A stretch of 5,522 bases of DNA from Frankiales bacterium (lineage in GTDB: Bacteria; Actinomycetota; Actinomycetes; Mycobacteriales; SCTD01), in NCBI GenBank assembly GCA_025464915.1, contig JAODNF010000007.1:1-5522 (forward strand), given 5' to 3'. Below are positions 4,912 to 5,522 of this stretch, piece by piece (positions within the stretch are counted from its first letter, which is position 1; each line of letters starts with the position of its first letter). The position numbers and the translations under genes were made by a program. Below the pieces are notes generated by a model. It searched no databases. It had not been told where the DNA came from and worked only from the letters and a program-made list of their open reading frames with translations.

Positions 4912-5522
4912 GTGCTGACAGTGCGAGGGCATTGCGGCCGCTGGTGGCGGATCTGTATTGTCATGACGGTTCTCGCCGCGTGCACACAGGTCCTGTCAGG
5001 ATCGGCTGTTGCGTGTCCGCCGCCGACTGCTCCGATCGATGTGTCGGCGACCGCGACCGAGGGCACAGCGACGGTGTCTTTCAGCGCCTCTGCGGATGCG
5101 ACTTCCTTCACTGTCGAGTCATCGCCCGACGGCCTCCGAGTCACGGGGGATGCGTCACCGATCACCATCTCGGATCTGAGTTGGCATATGCCGTACCAGT
5201 TCACGGTGACGGCGACCAGCGCTTGTGGCCAGAGCACACCTAGTGAGCCCAGCGCGGCTGTGACACCGTCGAGCACTCGAGGAAGCATCGAAGGGCCCCT
5301 GATCTACCCCCGGCCTACCCGTTCCGTCCTAGTCGGGGCGGCCGCCCCGGTCTCGATCACTGTGCCAGGTGGTGGCGGCGTCATTCTGCTCGCCGAGAGC
5401 GCTCCTTCTCAGCGATTCGTCGTCGTCCGCCGATTCGACACGGGATCTGACGCTCGCGCCTCCGCCTCGGTACACCCCCGCAGCAATACGGCGCTGTTTG
5501 CTCGCAACAGCAACGGTGACTC
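4912..5522 (+). CDS. Exported fibronectin-III-like protein, N-terminal part (cut by window edge)
   Basis: The frame is open from GTG 4912 to the window end (203 codons plus two bases), so the C-terminus is missing. In-frame alternatives are ATG 4867 (leaderless) and GTG 4921. The N-terminus is a signal peptide: basic RGHCGRWWR, then hydrophobic ICIVMTVLAACTQVLSGSAVA. LAAC at 21-24 fits a lipobox, so it could be a lipoprotein; cleavage at AVA before Cys35 by ordinary signal peptidase is equally plausible. Residues about 36-119 resemble a fibronectin type III or similar beta-sandwich domain: a PPPTAPIDVSATATEGTATV opening, TVSFSASADATSFTVES, and PYQFTVTATSACGQSTPSEP near the end. Cys35 and Cys105 might form a disulfide. 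A second beta-rich segment follows, with ISITVPGGG-like and NTALFARNSNGDS stretches. Codon use is looser than in the hydrolase gene: 18 of 60 codons from ATG 4963 end in A or T, against 5 of 60. An adhesin-like or surface-binding role is inferred. Confidence 0.68.
   Translation, partial: MLTVRGHCGRWWRICIVMTVLAACTQVLSGSAVACPPPTAPIDVSATATEGTATVSFSASADATSFTVESSPDGLRVTGDASPITISDLSWHMPYQFTVTATSACGQSTPSEPSAAVTPSSTRGSIEGPLIYPRPTRSVLVGAAAPVSITVPGGGGVILLAESAPSQRFVVVRRFDTGSDARASASVHPRSNTALFARNSNGD

Noticed and set aside
4605..5288. Minus-strand open frame of about 227 codons
   Set aside because: It lies antisense to both the NTF2-like gene and the fibronectin-like gene, whose plus-strand frames carry recognisable folds and a signal peptide.
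1..5522. CRISPR array, transposase, integrase, toxin-antitoxin pair or phage module
   Set aside because: No regularly spaced repeats, no such enzyme motifs and no paired antitoxin are seen. The HipA-like kinase alone does not make a toxin-antitoxin system.

Overview
The window looks like chromosomal DNA of a high-GC Gram-positive bacterium (Actinomycetota). The coding sequence is strongly GC-biased at third positions, GTG and TTG starts are used, and the first two genes match families I know mainly from actinomycetes. I cannot name a genus.

Layout. (1) Bases 1-435, minus strand: the first 145 residues of a HipA-like kinase that runs off the left edge. (2) Bases 458-1675, plus strand: a 405-residue metallo-beta-lactamase-fold hydrolase of the alkyl-sulfatase type. 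These two genes diverge with only 22 bases between their start codons. That gap holds two overlapping, oppositely directed -10 motifs (TACCGT and TAGCGT, sharing one TA step) at the spacing expected for leaderless transcripts, inside a 7-bp inverted repeat. (3) Bases 1831-2019: a 62-residue protein with a Cys/His zinc-ribbon-like pattern and a good ribosome binding site. (4) Bases 2020-2550: a gene-poor stretch ending in a candidate promoter. (5) Bases 2551-3585: a secreted protein of unknown function with a clear signal peptide and four cysteines. (6) Bases 3586-4100: mostly non-coding, but holding a convincing-looking 45-residue single-span membrane ORF on the minus strand and a weaker 68-residue plus-strand ORF. 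(7) Bases 4101-4725: two small cytosolic alpha+beta proteins in tandem, one like the dimeric ferredoxin-like/antibiotic-monooxygenase fold and one like a shortened SnoaL/NTF2 fold. (8) Bases 4726-4911: an intergenic region with three hairpins, the last a near-perfect 35-base inverted repeat. (9) Bases 4912-5522: the start of an exported, fibronectin-III-like protein that runs off the right edge.

The genes do not form an obvious pathway. The left end is a compact divergent pair of core-like genes. The rest is accessory in character: small proteins, exported proteins of unknown function, loosely packed, with more relaxed codon use at the right edge. I see no CRISPR array, transposase, integrase, tRNA or rRNA, and no clear new defence or mobile system. 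The most unusual features are the shared leaderless divergent promoter and the large inverted repeat ahead of the fibronectin-like gene.
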